Positions 9,180-18,034 of a stretch of 64,000 nucleotides of DNA are shown in pieces. Below the pieces are notes generated by a model. That model saw only the letters and a program-made list of their open reading frames with translations. It made no database searches and was not told the DNA's origin. Position numbers and translations under genes: made by a program. Source of the stretch: Methylorubrum populi (GTDB lineage Bacteria; Pseudomonadota; Alphaproteobacteria; Rhizobiales; Beijerinckiaceae); contig NZ_AP014809.1 of NCBI RefSeq assembly GCF_002355515.1, forward strand, positions 1,043,501-1,107,500. The letters are read 5' to 3'. Every line of letters starts with the position of its first letter. The first letter of the stretch is position 1.

Positions 9180-10424
9180 ATGCCCGCATCGCTCTCGCCC
9201 CAAACCGTCGCCGTCGTCAAAGCCACCGTCCCGGCCCTTGAGACCCACGGGCTCGCCATCACGCGGCGCATGTACGAGCGCCTGTTCGAGAACGCCGACA
9301 TCCGCGACCTCTTCAATCAGTCGCATCATGGCGAGACCGGGTCGCAGCCGAAAGCGCTCGCCCTCGCTGTTCTGGCCTATGCCCGCAACATCGACAATCT
9401 CGGCGTGCTGACGGGCGCCGTCGAGCGCATCGCCCAGAAGCATGTCGCGCTCAACATCCTGCCGGAGCACTATCCCTTCGTGGCCGACGCCCTGCTCGCG
9501 GCGATCCTTGACGTGCTGGGCGAAGCGGCAACGCCCGAGATCCTCGCAGCCTGGGGCGAGGCCTACTGGTTCCTCGCGGAACTGCTGATCGGCCGTGAGG
9601 CAACCATCTACCGGGATCAGGCGGCCAAGGCCGGCGGCTGGAACGGATGGCGCGATTTCGTCGTCGAGAGCGTCAAATCCGAGAGCGAGACGATCCGCTC
9701 GTTCGTCCTGGTCCCGGCCGATGGCGGCCAAGTGCTGCGACACGAGCCGGGACAGTATCTCGGCTTTCTCGTCGACCTCCCGGGCCGGGGCGTGCTGAAG
9801 CGGAATTACTCGATCTCCTGCGCCCCGAACGCGCGCGCCTACCGCATCACCGTCAAGCGGGAGGATGACGCGGACCGACCGGCCGGCCTCGTCTCGAACT
9901 GGCTCCACGCGGAGGCACGGCCCGGGACGGTGCTGAAGGTCGCCGCCCCGGCGGGCGACTTCTTCCTTGACCGCCGAAGTGCCGAGCCGGTGGTCCTCGT
10001 CAGCGGCGGCGTCGGCCTGACCCCGATGGTCAGCATGCTGGAGAGCATCGCGGCCGAAGCGCCCGCCCGTCCGGCCTGGTTCGTCCACGGCGCCCTGAAC
10101 GGGCGGGTCCACGCCATGGGAGCGCATGTGCGCGGTCTCGTCGCGAACCGGGAGAACCTGTCGGCCCGCACCTTCTACGCGGAGCCGGATCCTCAGGATC
10201 GGCCCGGCGAGCACTACGACGAGGCGGGGCTGATCACGACGGATTGGCTGATGGCGAACACGCCCTCGGAGCGGGCGACTTACTACCTGTGTGGCCCCAA
10301 GCCGTTCCTGGCCGCGCTGTCGAGCGGGCTGACGCGCGCCGGCGTACCGGCGGAGCGGGTCCGGTTCGAGTTCTTCGGCCCGGCCGACGAGCTTCTGGAC
10401 GAGGCGCCGAAGCAGGCGGCCTGA
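9180..10424 (+). CDS. hmp: Flavohemoprotein, nitric oxide dioxygenase
   Basis: Converts NO and O2 to nitrate using NAD(P)H. The globin domain spans about residues 1-140, with the distal Tyr near 32 (RRMYERLFE) and proximal His88 in QKHVALNILPEHYPFV. The FAD domain has LKRNYSISCAPN and the NAD domain VVLVSGGVGLTPMVSMLE and YYLCGPKPFL. The product is 414 residues from 9180; an upstream ATG at 9153 would add nine. Regulation by the divergent NsrR protein is expected. Confidence 0.95.
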   Translation: MPASLSPQTVAVVKATVPALETHGLAITRRMYERLFENADIRDLFNQSHHGETGSQPKALALAVLAYARNIDNLGVLTGAVERIAQKHVALNILPEHYPFVADALLAAILDVLGEAATPEILAAWGEAYWFLAELLIGREATIYRDQAAKAGGWNGWRDFVVESVKSESETIRSFVLVPADGGQVLRHEPGQYLGFLVDLPGRGVLKRNYSISCAPNARAYRITVKREDDADRPAGLVSNWLHAEARPGTVLKVAAPAGDFFLDRRSAEPVVLVSGGVGLTPMVSMLESIAAEAPARPAWFVHGALNGRVHAMGAHVRGLVANRENLSARTFYAEPDPQDRPGEHYDEAGLITTDWLMANTPSERATYYLCGPKPFLAALSSGLTRAGVPAERVRFEFFGPADELLDEAPKQAA

Positions 10425-10455
10425 GGCGCGGATGCGGCAGCTCTCGGGGGCAGGC

Positions 10456-10614
10456 TCAGCCTGCGCCCGGATCGGTCTCGTCGCCCTGAGACGGCACGCC
10501 CGGCTTGCCGTCGGTCTTCTCGCTCGGATCCTTGACCGCGTCGGGGGCGCTGTTGGCGGGCTTTTCCCCGTCACGGCGCTCCCGCTCGCGGTCGTCCCCG
10601 TTCTGCCCGTTCAT
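10456..10614 (-). CDS. Small hydrophilic protein (52 aa), unknown
   Basis: Starts MNGQNGDDRERERRDGEKPA and ends near DETDPGAG. It is almost entirely charged and polar, with no hydrophobic core, so it is probably disordered. It is the last of three consecutive reverse-strand genes with the same bias (10,456-11,345). No known family was recognised. Similar hydrophilic small proteins are often stress-induced in this group, but that is only an analogy. Confidence 0.5.
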   Translation of the reverse strand: MNGQNGDDRERERRDGEKPANSAPDAVKDPSEKTDGKPGVPSQGDETDPGAG

Positions 10615-10654
10615 CGTCACGCTCCCTCAGGAATCTGGCTTAGGTCGGAGCCGG

Positions 10655-10975
10655 TCAGGATCGCTTGGCGCGATCGGGCTCGCCCGCGACGGGCTCCCCC
10701 TCGCGGGGACCGGCCGAGGCCTTTCGGTCGGAATGGCCGCCGGAGGAGCCGCCGAGCGCGGGTGGCGTGCGTCCCGCCGCCTCGCCACCACCGCTCCACT
10801 CGCCGTGCCGCTCGCCATCCGAGCGCCCCCCGGATCCCTGGCCGGTAATGGCCGCCTGCTCGGCCGTCTGATGGCCGCCGCCGGCCGGATGAGGGCCGCG
10901 CGAGCCGACGGCCTCGTCGGGCTTGCGGGTACCGGTATTGCTCAGGTCCTCGTCGGGTCGGTTCTCATTTCCCAT
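10655..10975 (-). CDS. Hydrophilic Gly-rich protein, unknown
   Basis: A 106-residue product beginning MGNENRPDEDLSNTGTRKPD, rich in Gly, Ser, Glu and Arg with no hydrophobic segment, presumably disordered. Its start lies inside the last codons of the upstream gene (an 11-bp overlap), which suggests translational coupling. The function is not recognisable from sequence. Confidence 0.55.
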   Translation of the reverse strand: MGNENRPDEDLSNTGTRKPDEAVGSRGPHPAGGGHQTAEQAAITGQGSGGRSDGERHGEWSGGGEAAGRTPPALGGSSGGHSDRKASAGPREGEPVAGEPDRAKRS

Positions 10976-11345
10976 CGTGCCCCCCCTCGGAATCGCCGTG
11001 GCGCGGCGGCTCTTCCTGGCCGACGGCGGCGGTGGCGCGCTCGATCGCCTCCTGCGCCGCGGCGTCGGGCCGGGTCCGGGACGACGGATCGGAAATCCGG
11101 CGTAGATTTTCTTCGGGTGTTTCGGCCTCGGTCTGGTCTACCGCATCCTGAGAGGCGCCGGAGCGATCCGTCCCGGAGGCGATGCGCGCGGTCTCGGCCG
11201 TGCCGTCGGGATTGCCCTTCAGGTCGGCCTGGATCCGCGACGGCACGCCCAGGTCGAGCGGGGAATCGGTGCCGAAATCCTGGCCGTTGCGGTCCGCGTC
11301 GGCGTCGAACTCCTTGAGCGACGGCCGATTGGGAGACGTCTCCAT
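10965..11345 (-). CDS. Hydrophilic acidic protein, unknown
   Basis: A 126-residue acidic polypeptide beginning METSPNRPSLKEFDADADRN, then a low-complexity Asp/Glu/Ala region (AVDQTEAETPEENLRRI, AAAQEAIERATAAVGQEE). Four consecutive ATG codons follow a TGGAGG ribosome site; the fourth, at 11,345, has the best spacing and was chosen. It is the first of a three-gene set of small hydrophilic proteins. The role is unknown. Confidence 0.6.
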   Translation of the reverse strand: METSPNRPSLKEFDADADRNGQDFGTDSPLDLGVPSRIQADLKGNPDGTAETARIASGTDRSGASQDAVDQTEAETPEENLRRISDPSSRTRPDAAAQEAIERATAAVGQEEPPRHGDSEGGHDGK

Positions 11346-11438
11346 CATCATCATCCTCCAGAACTGACCGGGACAACAATCCGGGACTGGAGGAGTTGCG
11401 GTGCGGGGCCGTTAAAGCTCCGCACCGCCTCTCACATG

Positions 11439-12413
<975 letters not shown>

Positions 12414-12773
12414 CGTCTGTCCGCTCCCTGAGCGCTCCCGTGCCGACGCGGTCGACGGCCCGGCGCAGGAGCGCGCGCCAAAACGAGAGGTTCGGCATCG
12501 GTCCGAAGGTGGATGACCGGCACGGGGCTCGGCAAAGCCGATGCGAAACCAGAAACTTAGCGCTCCCGCCGAAGCGGTGGCCGCTGCGGCGACGCGTAGC
12601 CGATTTCGCAAGCTCCGTCGAGCATCCCGCTCGGCGGATACCAGCCTTTACACGGGGAGCGCACGGCTGAGCTTATTCGGAGAATTTTATTTTATTTTTC
12701 CGCGCGCAAACGACAGTATTGTCATCTTCGAAGCGCTGACTGGACAGCGCGGTTACGAGCCGGCGCCGCACCG
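12414..12773. other. Upstream region of cysK, no gene seen
   Basis: This 360-bp stretch holds no convincing gene. It becomes AT-rich at 12,675-12,720 (ATTTTATTTTATTTTT), with an interrupted GACA/TGTC repeat near 12,711-12,722. The cysK promoter should lie here; no specific box was identified. Confidence 0.4.
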
Positions 12774-12947
12774 TCAGGCCGCGAGCAGGCGGGTCGCGAG
12801 AATCAGGACGGCAATCCCCGAACTAGTCGCGAGAACCGCCAGGGTCGCGGCTCCCTCGTGGTGGGCGCGGATGAAGTCGTAGCGCGTCGCGGCGGTCGCC
12901 GACGGCACCTTCGGGACGACGCGCTGGTGAACCCGGTCGATCCGCAT
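12774..12947 (-). CDS. Small single-span membrane protein (57 aa)
   Basis: Begins MRIDRVHQRVVPKVPSATAA and ends in a hydrophobic helix, AATLAVLATSSGIAVLILAT, followed by RLLAA. The layout is a short basic cytoplasmic part and one C-terminal membrane segment. In-frame starts exist further upstream, so the N-terminus is uncertain. No family was recognised. Confidence 0.5.
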   Translation of the reverse strand: MRIDRVHQRVVPKVPSATAATRYDFIRAHHEGAATLAVLATSSGIAVLILATRLLAA

Positions 12948-13080
12948 TCCGTCTCTCCGCGTGGCCGGCCGCGAAAGGCGCGACCGAGGAGCACGAGGAA
13001 GCGGCCCGGGGGCCTGACGGAACATGAATCCCGACCGCTCTCCACGAAACGTCGTCAACGGGGTCTTAAACCGGGGCTTA

Positions 13081-13136
13081 GAGCGGCGTCGTGCCGGCTC
13101 GTCCGAGAAGCCGGCACGGTTTCGGAAACGCCGCTC
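13081..13136 (-). terminator. Nested hairpin directly after the META-domain gene
   Basis: Outer arms GAGCGGCG (13,081) and CGCCGCTC (13,129) enclose a 10-bp perfect inner stem CGTGCCGGCT/AGCCGGCACG with a nine-base loop. It abuts the stop codon at 13,137. There is no T-tract, so it may be a 3' stabiliser or a weak terminator. Confidence 0.55.
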
Positions 13137-13634
13137 CTACAGCGCGCGATCGAAGCGCAGTTCGCCGTTCGGGCTGCGGATCACGAGTTGCGATCCGTCG
13201 AGATCCCATTTGCCCGCCGTGCGCAGGGCGATGAGGAAGGCCTGCTCGGACGCGGCCAGCCCCTTCTCGCAGGTCTTCTTGGTGAGCGCCAAGGGACCGA
13301 CGGCGAGGTGCTGCTCGCGCAGCGGGAAGGCCGTGGCGGTGAAGGTATTGCAGCCGCCGTAGCCGCGCGCGCGGTACTGCGTGTCGATGATGAAGCTCGG
13401 ACGGTCGGCACCGGTGAACGGCTTGCCGTTCATGCTGACCGCGGTCCACATCGAGCCGAGGGGAAAGATCTTCTCCTGCGGCTTGGTCCCGGGGACGTAT
13501 TGCGGCTTCTTCTCCGGCTGCTTGCCGGCGCCGAAGCCGGACGGATTGCCGCCCATGCTCATCTGCGCCGTGGCCGGCGCGGCCGCGAACGCGGCAACCG
13601 CGCAGGCCAGCGCGGCGGTCAGCATCCTGTTCAT
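13137..13634 (-). CDS. META domain (HslJ-like) secreted protein
   Basis: A 165-residue exported protein with the signal peptide MNRMLTAALACAVAAFAAAP (cleavage after ATA). The META domain spans about residues 60-160: MWTAVSMNGKPF, ARGYGGCNTFTATAFPL (the GCN signature) and LTKKTCEKGLAASEQAFLIAL. HslJ in E. coli is an outer-membrane-associated heat-inducible protein linked to novobiocin resistance. The precise function here is unknown. Confidence 0.85.
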   Translation of the reverse strand: MNRMLTAALACAVAAFAAAPATAQMSMGGNPSGFGAGKQPEKKPQYVPGTKPQEKIFPLGSMWTAVSMNGKPFTGADRPSFIIDTQYRARGYGGCNTFTATAFPLREQHLAVGPLALTKKTCEKGLAASEQAFLIALRTAGKWDLDGSQLVIRSPNGELRFDRAL

Positions 13635-14077
13635 CGTTCAGCCCCCTTTCTGCTCGGCTGCCTCACCCCGGAGCCCGGCTGGCCGCACGCGGCGCGGACA
13701 CGGCTCTCGACTCTTTCGCCCATTACGGCGCGCAGGCACCGAAACGTTCGGGCCGCGCACCCGGTCCTGGCATCTGGTTCTGGGCGCTAGGGGGAATCGA
13801 CACAGATTCAAGCACAATTATGGTCAAGACCCGTTCAGGATCCGGTTCGGCGGCGATCCTGCCTGATCCAGGCGCCGAAGACCTTGTGCGCCAGGACGCT
13901 TCGGCGAGCGAGTCGGCGGGGACAGGCGAAATCCCGTTTCTCACAAGCTTTGCCGAAACGAACCGGCCTTCCGGACGGTTGATGGGGCGACAGAGCGTTT
14001 CCGTGACCGATGGCGCGGAAGGGCCCAGGACGCACGTGGCGAAGAGGACGCGCGTGGCGAAGAGTGAGGAGAGTGGT
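13635..14077. other. Intergenic region with an open but unproven frame
   Basis: Between the META gene and the HTH gene. An ATG at 13,820 is in frame with the HTH gene and would add 86 residues of unconserved-looking sequence. Nothing else stands out; divergent promoters probably lie within it. Confidence 0.35.
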
Positions 14078-14404
14078 TTGACCGGATCGGACGAAGGAGC
14101 GTCGAGCGGCGCCTCGCCCAACACGATGACGGCGGCCCAGAGCCGGGGTGCCCGCGGCCTGCTCGGCTGGTCGGAGGCGGAACTGGCCCGGCGCTCGGGA
14201 CTGGACGAAGGCTTCGTGAAGAGTTTCGAGGCCGGCACGGGCGATCCCGCCTCCGGCCAGGTCGAGGCCCTGCGCAGCGCCCTGATGCAGGGCGGCATCG
14301 TCTTCACCAACGGTGCGACGCCGGGCGTGCGGCTCTCGGAGGAGCAGCGCGGCGGCAACGAGGGGACACGGGTGGATCAGCTCACCACCGAGAACGACCG
14401 CTGA
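14078..14404 (+). CDS. XRE-type helix-turn-helix protein
   Basis: The core from about 14,126 reads MTAAQSRGARGLLGWSEAEL and then ARRSGLDEGFVKSFEAGTGD, a Cro/CI-type helix-turn-helix of the short form common in Methylobacterium and rhizobia. It is followed by QVEALRSALMQGGIVFTNGA and PGVRLS. The start is unsettled: a TTG at 14,078 follows a GAGGAG ribosome site and was used; the ATG at 14,126 gives 92 residues and the ATG at 13,820 gives 194. It is convergent with the flavoprotein gene. The target is unknown. Confidence 0.65.
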   Translation: MTGSDEGASSGASPNTMTAAQSRGARGLLGWSEAELARRSGLDEGFVKSFEAGTGDPASGQVEALRSALMQGGIVFTNGATPGVRLSEEQRGGNEGTRVDQLTTENDR

Positions 14405-14413
14405 AGCGCAGCC

Positions 14414-15655
14414 TCACCCCGTGGCCAGGGCCTTGAGGTCGAAGGACGGATCGGCGGCCTGCTCCGGCGTCAGCACCTTGGACGCGGCCAGCAGGCGCCG
14501 GGCGGCCATGTGGTCGGCGGGGCGATCCACCGACTCGACGGCGCTGAGCGCGCCGTCGCGGAAGCGGAACACCGAGACGCCGGCCCCGGCCCGGCGCAGG
14601 ACGCTGGCATCCGTCGGCGCGGCGAGTCCGGCGATCTGCAGCTTGTGCGGCCCCTGATCGCTCCAGAACCACGGCACCGCGTCGTAGGCGGCGGGCCGTC
14701 CGGTGAGCCGGGCGGCGAGGCAGCGACCCTGATCCACCGCGTTCTGGACCGATTCGATCCGCACCCGGTCGCCGCCGGGCATTCCCGCGGCGAAGCGGCT
14801 CGGAAAACGGACGCAATCACCGATGGCGGAGATCGCCGGATCGCTGGTCGCCAGGAAGGCGTCGACCTCGATGCCGTCGCGCACCGTCAGCCCGGCCTCC
14901 GCCGCTAGCTCCTGGTTCGGCACCACGCCGATGCCGACGACGACGAGGTCGGCGGCCAGGCTCTGCCCGTCGGCTGCCCGCACGGCGGCGACCCGTCCCC
15001 CCTCCCCCTCGATGGCGGTGACGCCCGCCCCGAACAGGAACGTGACGCCGGCCTCCTCATGGAAGGCACGGAACACTTCCGAGGTCTCCGGCGAGACCGC
15101 CCGCGCCATCACCCGCTCGGCCGCCTCGATCACCGTGACGGAGAGGCCGCGGGCGGCGCAGACGGCCGCGAATTCGAGGCCGATGAATCCGGCGCCCACG
15201 ACGACGATCCGGCGGATGTCGGCGATCGCGGCCCGCAGGGCATCGGCGTCGTCGAGGGATCGGAGCTGGCGCACGCCCGTCAGCTCGGCCCCTGGCACCG
15301 GCAGCGCCCGGTTGCGTGTGCCCGTCGCGAGGACGAGGTGGCCGTAGGCGAGGCGCCCGCCATCCGAGAGACGAAGGCCGCGCTCCGCCCGGTCGATGGC
15401 CGTCACCCGCGTCCCGGAAAGATGATCGATGCGGTGTTCGGCGAAAAAGCTCTCCTGCCGCAGCAGCAGGCCGCGGGCGTCGGTCTTGCCGGCGAGGTAG
15501 GCCTTCGAGAGTGGCGGGCGCTGGTAGGGAAGCGCGGCCTCTTCGCCGACCAGGGTCAGGCGTCCGGAAAAGCCCGCCTCCCGCAGCGAGGCGGCGGCCT
15601 GGAAGCCGGCCTGCCCCGCTCCGACGACGACGATCGTCTCGATCGGCCCGCTCAT
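14414..15655 (-). CDS. FAD-dependent ferredoxin/rubredoxin reductase-like protein
   Basis: NAD(P)H-dependent flavoprotein of 413 residues resembling the reductases that feed P450 or Rieske systems. The FAD site is VVVGAGQAGFQAAASLREAG, then LPYQRPPLSKAYLAGK; the NAD site is IVVVGAGFIGLEFAAVCAARG, and VVVGIGVVPNQELAAEAGL with ISAIGDC follow. No ferredoxin or oxygenase gene is next to it. Its ATG overlaps the stop of the LysR regulator gene (ATGA), so the two are translationally coupled, an unusual pairing. Confidence 0.88.
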   Translation of the reverse strand: MSGPIETIVVVGAGQAGFQAAASLREAGFSGRLTLVGEEAALPYQRPPLSKAYLAGKTDARGLLLRQESFFAEHRIDHLSGTRVTAIDRAERGLRLSDGGRLAYGHLVLATGTRNRALPVPGAELTGVRQLRSLDDADALRAAIADIRRIVVVGAGFIGLEFAAVCAARGLSVTVIEAAERVMARAVSPETSEVFRAFHEEAGVTFLFGAGVTAIEGEGGRVAAVRAADGQSLAADLVVVGIGVVPNQELAAEAGLTVRDGIEVDAFLATSDPAISAIGDCVRFPSRFAAGMPGGDRVRIESVQNAVDQGRCLAARLTGRPAAYDAVPWFWSDQGPHKLQIAGLAAPTDASVLRRAGAGVSVFRFRDGALSAVESVDRPADHMAARRLLAASKVLTPEQAADPSFDLKALATG

Positions 15656-16635
15656 TCGCCCGCCTCGGCCGGACTACGGATGGCCTTGGGCGCCGGGGGC
15701 GCCCCCTCCGCGAAAAAGCCACCAGGAATGGTCGGCAGGAAGCGGCGTCCCTCCTGCGCTAGATAGTCCCAGAACGCGTCGGAGGCCGGGCCGAGCACTT
15801 TGTCGGCGCGGCGCACGATATACCAGTCGCGCCGGATCGGAAGGCCCTCCACGTCGAGGAGGATGAGGCGCCCGCTCGCCAATTCCGCCGCGACCGAGTG
15901 GCCCGACAGCAGCGCGATCCCGAGCCCTGCCATCACCGCCTGCTTCAGCGTCTCGTTCGAGCCCGAGTCGATCCCGAGCTTGGCCCGGCGGATCATCACG
16001 CCGCTCATGAATTCCTCGAACACCGAGCGGGTGCCCGAGCCTTCCTCGCGCACGAGGAAGGATTCCTCCGCCAGATCCGCGCGGGTGAGGCCGCGCCGCC
16101 CGGCCATCGGGTGGTCGGGAGCGGCGATCAGCACCAGCGGATGGGGCCCGAACATCTCCGCCTCGATGGCGAAGTCCCGCGGCGGGCGGCCCATGATGGC
16201 GAAATCGATGTCGTAGTTGCGCAGCGCCTCGATCGTGTCCTGCCGGTTGCCGACGGTCAGCGAGATCTCGACCTTCGGGTGGCTCTCCATGAAGCCCGCG
16301 ATCACCTGCGGTGCGAAGTACTTCGCCGTCGAGACGACGCCGAGGCCGACCCGGCCGCCGCCGCCGCCCTTCAGGGTGCGCAAGCGGTCGGTGCAGGTTT
16401 CCAGCACGGTGTTGATGCTGTTGATCGCCCACAGCATCTCGCGGCCGGCATCGGTCGGCTTGAGGCCGGTCGGCGTACGGTCGAACAGGAGGAGGCCCGC
16501 CTCCTCCTCAAGCTGGCGGATGCGGGCGTAGAGCGCGGCGGAGGTGACGTTCAGCTCCTGCGCGGCCCGCGTCATGGTGCCGAGCCGCGCCACCGCGGCC
16601 ACCGCCTGAAGCTGCTTGAGCGAGAGATTGCGCAT
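15652..16635 (-). CDS. qscR: LysR-type regulator of the CbbR/QscR family
   Basis: A 327-residue LTTR. The DNA-binding domain is MRNLSLKQLQAVAAVARLGT, with MTRAAQELNVTSAALYARIR as recognition helices. The effector domain has the CbbR-type YFAPQVIAGFMESHPKVEI and YDIDFAIMGRPP segments. It is divergent from fbp and prk, the standard CbbR layout. In Methylorubrum extorquens the CbbR homolog QscR controls serine-cycle genes and responds to ribulose bisphosphate made by Prk. The symbol qscR assumes that genus; elsewhere the name would be cbbR. Confidence 0.82.
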   Translation of the reverse strand: MRNLSLKQLQAVAAVARLGTMTRAAQELNVTSAALYARIRQLEEEAGLLLFDRTPTGLKPTDAGREMLWAINSINTVLETCTDRLRTLKGGGGGRVGLGVVSTAKYFAPQVIAGFMESHPKVEISLTVGNRQDTIEALRNYDIDFAIMGRPPRDFAIEAEMFGPHPLVLIAAPDHPMAGRRGLTRADLAEESFLVREEGSGTRSVFEEFMSGVMIRRAKLGIDSGSNETLKQAVMAGLGIALLSGHSVAAELASGRLILLDVEGLPIRRDWYIVRRADKVLGPASDAFWDYLAQEGRRFLPTIPGGFFAEGAPPAPKAIRSPAEAGE

Positions 16636-16841
16636 GCCTCGTTTTTAGTTTTTTTGCGGGGCACCACAAGTTTTTTTAGAAAACCTTCGACAGCACTCCC
16701 CTGCCGTCTGGCGCTGCCGGCTCGCAGCAGGGTATCATAGTCTTCAACGGGCCTGCATGCCTCCGCGCGCGCATGGCCGGCAAGAACGCTGCGCAGGACC
16801 GGACGTGTCACGCGGCCTCGACGGGAGCGAGCCTTAGAACG
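16636..16841. promoter_or_regulatory. Divergent control region between the LysR gene and fbp
   Basis: A 206-bp region with an AT-rich block near the regulator gene. Two direct copies of AGTTTTTTT begin at 16,647 and 16,669, 22 bp apart or about two helical turns, which suits a LysR dimer-of-dimers. No exact LysR TN11A assignment was made. It should hold both promoters. Confidence 0.45.
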
Positions 16842-17888
16842 ATGACGAAGCCCAACGGGTCATCCCTCGACGATCATCTCGACGCCGAGGTCGCGCGCGA
16901 CGCCTCGCTGGCCGACACCGCCGCCACGATCCGGGCGCTGGCCGCCGCCGCGATCGACGTGAGCGAGACCGTGGGCCGCGGATCGCTCGCCGGCGACCTC
17001 GCCGCCCAGGGCGAGCATAACAGCGACGGTGACGTGCAGAAGGCGCTCGACGTGATCGCCCACAAGCGCTTCATGCAGGCGCTGGAACAGGCCCCCGTGG
17101 CGCAGGTCGCCTCGGAGGAGGCCGAGGACGTGGTCGAGCTGAAGCGCGACGCGCCACTCGCGGTGGCGATCGACCCGCTCGACGGCTCCTCCAACATCGC
17201 CGTCGGCATGGTGGTCGGCACCATCTTCGGCATCCGCCCGGTGATGCGGGGCGAGGATCCGAACGCCTCGTTCCTGACGCCCGGCACCACCCAGACGGCC
17301 GCCGGCTTCGTCGTCTACGGCCCGGCCACCACCTTCGTGGTCACGCTCGGCAACGGCACCCGCATCTTCACCCTCGACCGGGCGGAGAAGGTCTTCCGCC
17401 TCACCCACGACGCGATGAAGATCGTGCCGACCGCCAACGAATACGCGATCAACGCCTCGAACGTCCGGCACTGGGACGGGCCGGTGAAGTCCTTCATCGA
17501 GGATTGCCTGCGCGGCACGGAAGGCCCGCGCGACCGCGACTTCAACATGCGCTGGACCGCCGCCCTGGTGGCGGACGCGCAGCGCGTGCTGATCCGCGGC
17601 GGCGTGTTCCTGTATCCGGGCGACAACCGGAAGGGCTACGCGCAGGGGCGCCTGCGCCTCCTCTACGAGACCGCGCCGATCGCCTTCCTGATCGAGCAGG
17701 CCGGCGGCGCCGCCACCGACGGCCAGCACCGCATCCTGGAGCGGGTCGCCACCAAGATCCACGAGCGCTCGCCGCTGGTGTTCGGATCCACCGAGGAGGT
17801 CGAGTGCGTGGCCAAGTACTATGACGGGCGCCAGCCCAGCGCCGGCCGCTCGCCGCTGTTCGGCCAGCGCGGCCTGATGCGGAGTTGA
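16842..17888 (+). CDS. fbp: Class I fructose-1,6-bisphosphatase
   Basis: Hydrolyses fructose (and in cbb systems sedoheptulose) bisphosphate. The 348-residue product has the metal-binding AVAIDPLDGSSNIAVG (DPLDGSS at 111-117), SEEAEDVVEL, and the substrate region GGVFLYPGDNRKGYAQGRLR with the C-terminal EQAGGAATDG and IHERSPLVFGS. These are class I motifs, not GlpX motifs. The start MTKPNGSSLDDHL at 16,842 was chosen over an upstream ATG. It precedes prk on the same strand. Confidence 0.95.
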   Translation: MTKPNGSSLDDHLDAEVARDASLADTAATIRALAAAAIDVSETVGRGSLAGDLAAQGEHNSDGDVQKALDVIAHKRFMQALEQAPVAQVASEEAEDVVELKRDAPLAVAIDPLDGSSNIAVGMVVGTIFGIRPVMRGEDPNASFLTPGTTQTAAGFVVYGPATTFVVTLGNGTRIFTLDRAEKVFRLTHDAMKIVPTANEYAINASNVRHWDGPVKSFIEDCLRGTEGPRDRDFNMRWTAALVADAQRVLIRGGVFLYPGDNRKGYAQGRLRLLYETAPIAFLIEQAGGAATDGQHRILERVATKIHERSPLVFGSTEEVECVAKYYDGRQPSAGRSPLFGQRGLMRS

Positions 17889-17967
17889 TCAATGGGTGCA
17901 TAGTCCCCGGCCTATGGTCGGAGACGAAGCGTCCGGCGGACGACCGCCGCTGCGCATTCGCGCGAGC

Positions 17968-17998
17968 AGAAGGCGATGACGCGGGATCATCGCCTTCT
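17968..17998 (+). terminator. Strong hairpin between fbp and prk
   Basis: Perfect 12-bp arms AGAAGGCGATGA and TCATCGCCTTCT with a seven-base loop, in the 146-bp spacer. No T-tract follows, so it may separate the two genes' mRNA levels by processing or weak attenuation and need not be a full stop. Confidence 0.55.
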
Positions 17999-18034
17999 GG
18001 AACCAAGCACTCGGCCCGATTCATCTGAAGAGCC

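Noticed and set aside
8754..10574. 606-codon reverse frame over hmp
   Set aside because: Antisense shadow of the flavohemoglobin gene.
16842..17888. Class II (GlpX) fructose-bisphosphatase
   Set aside because: The DPLDGSSN and GDNRKGYAQGR motifs are those of class I enzymes.
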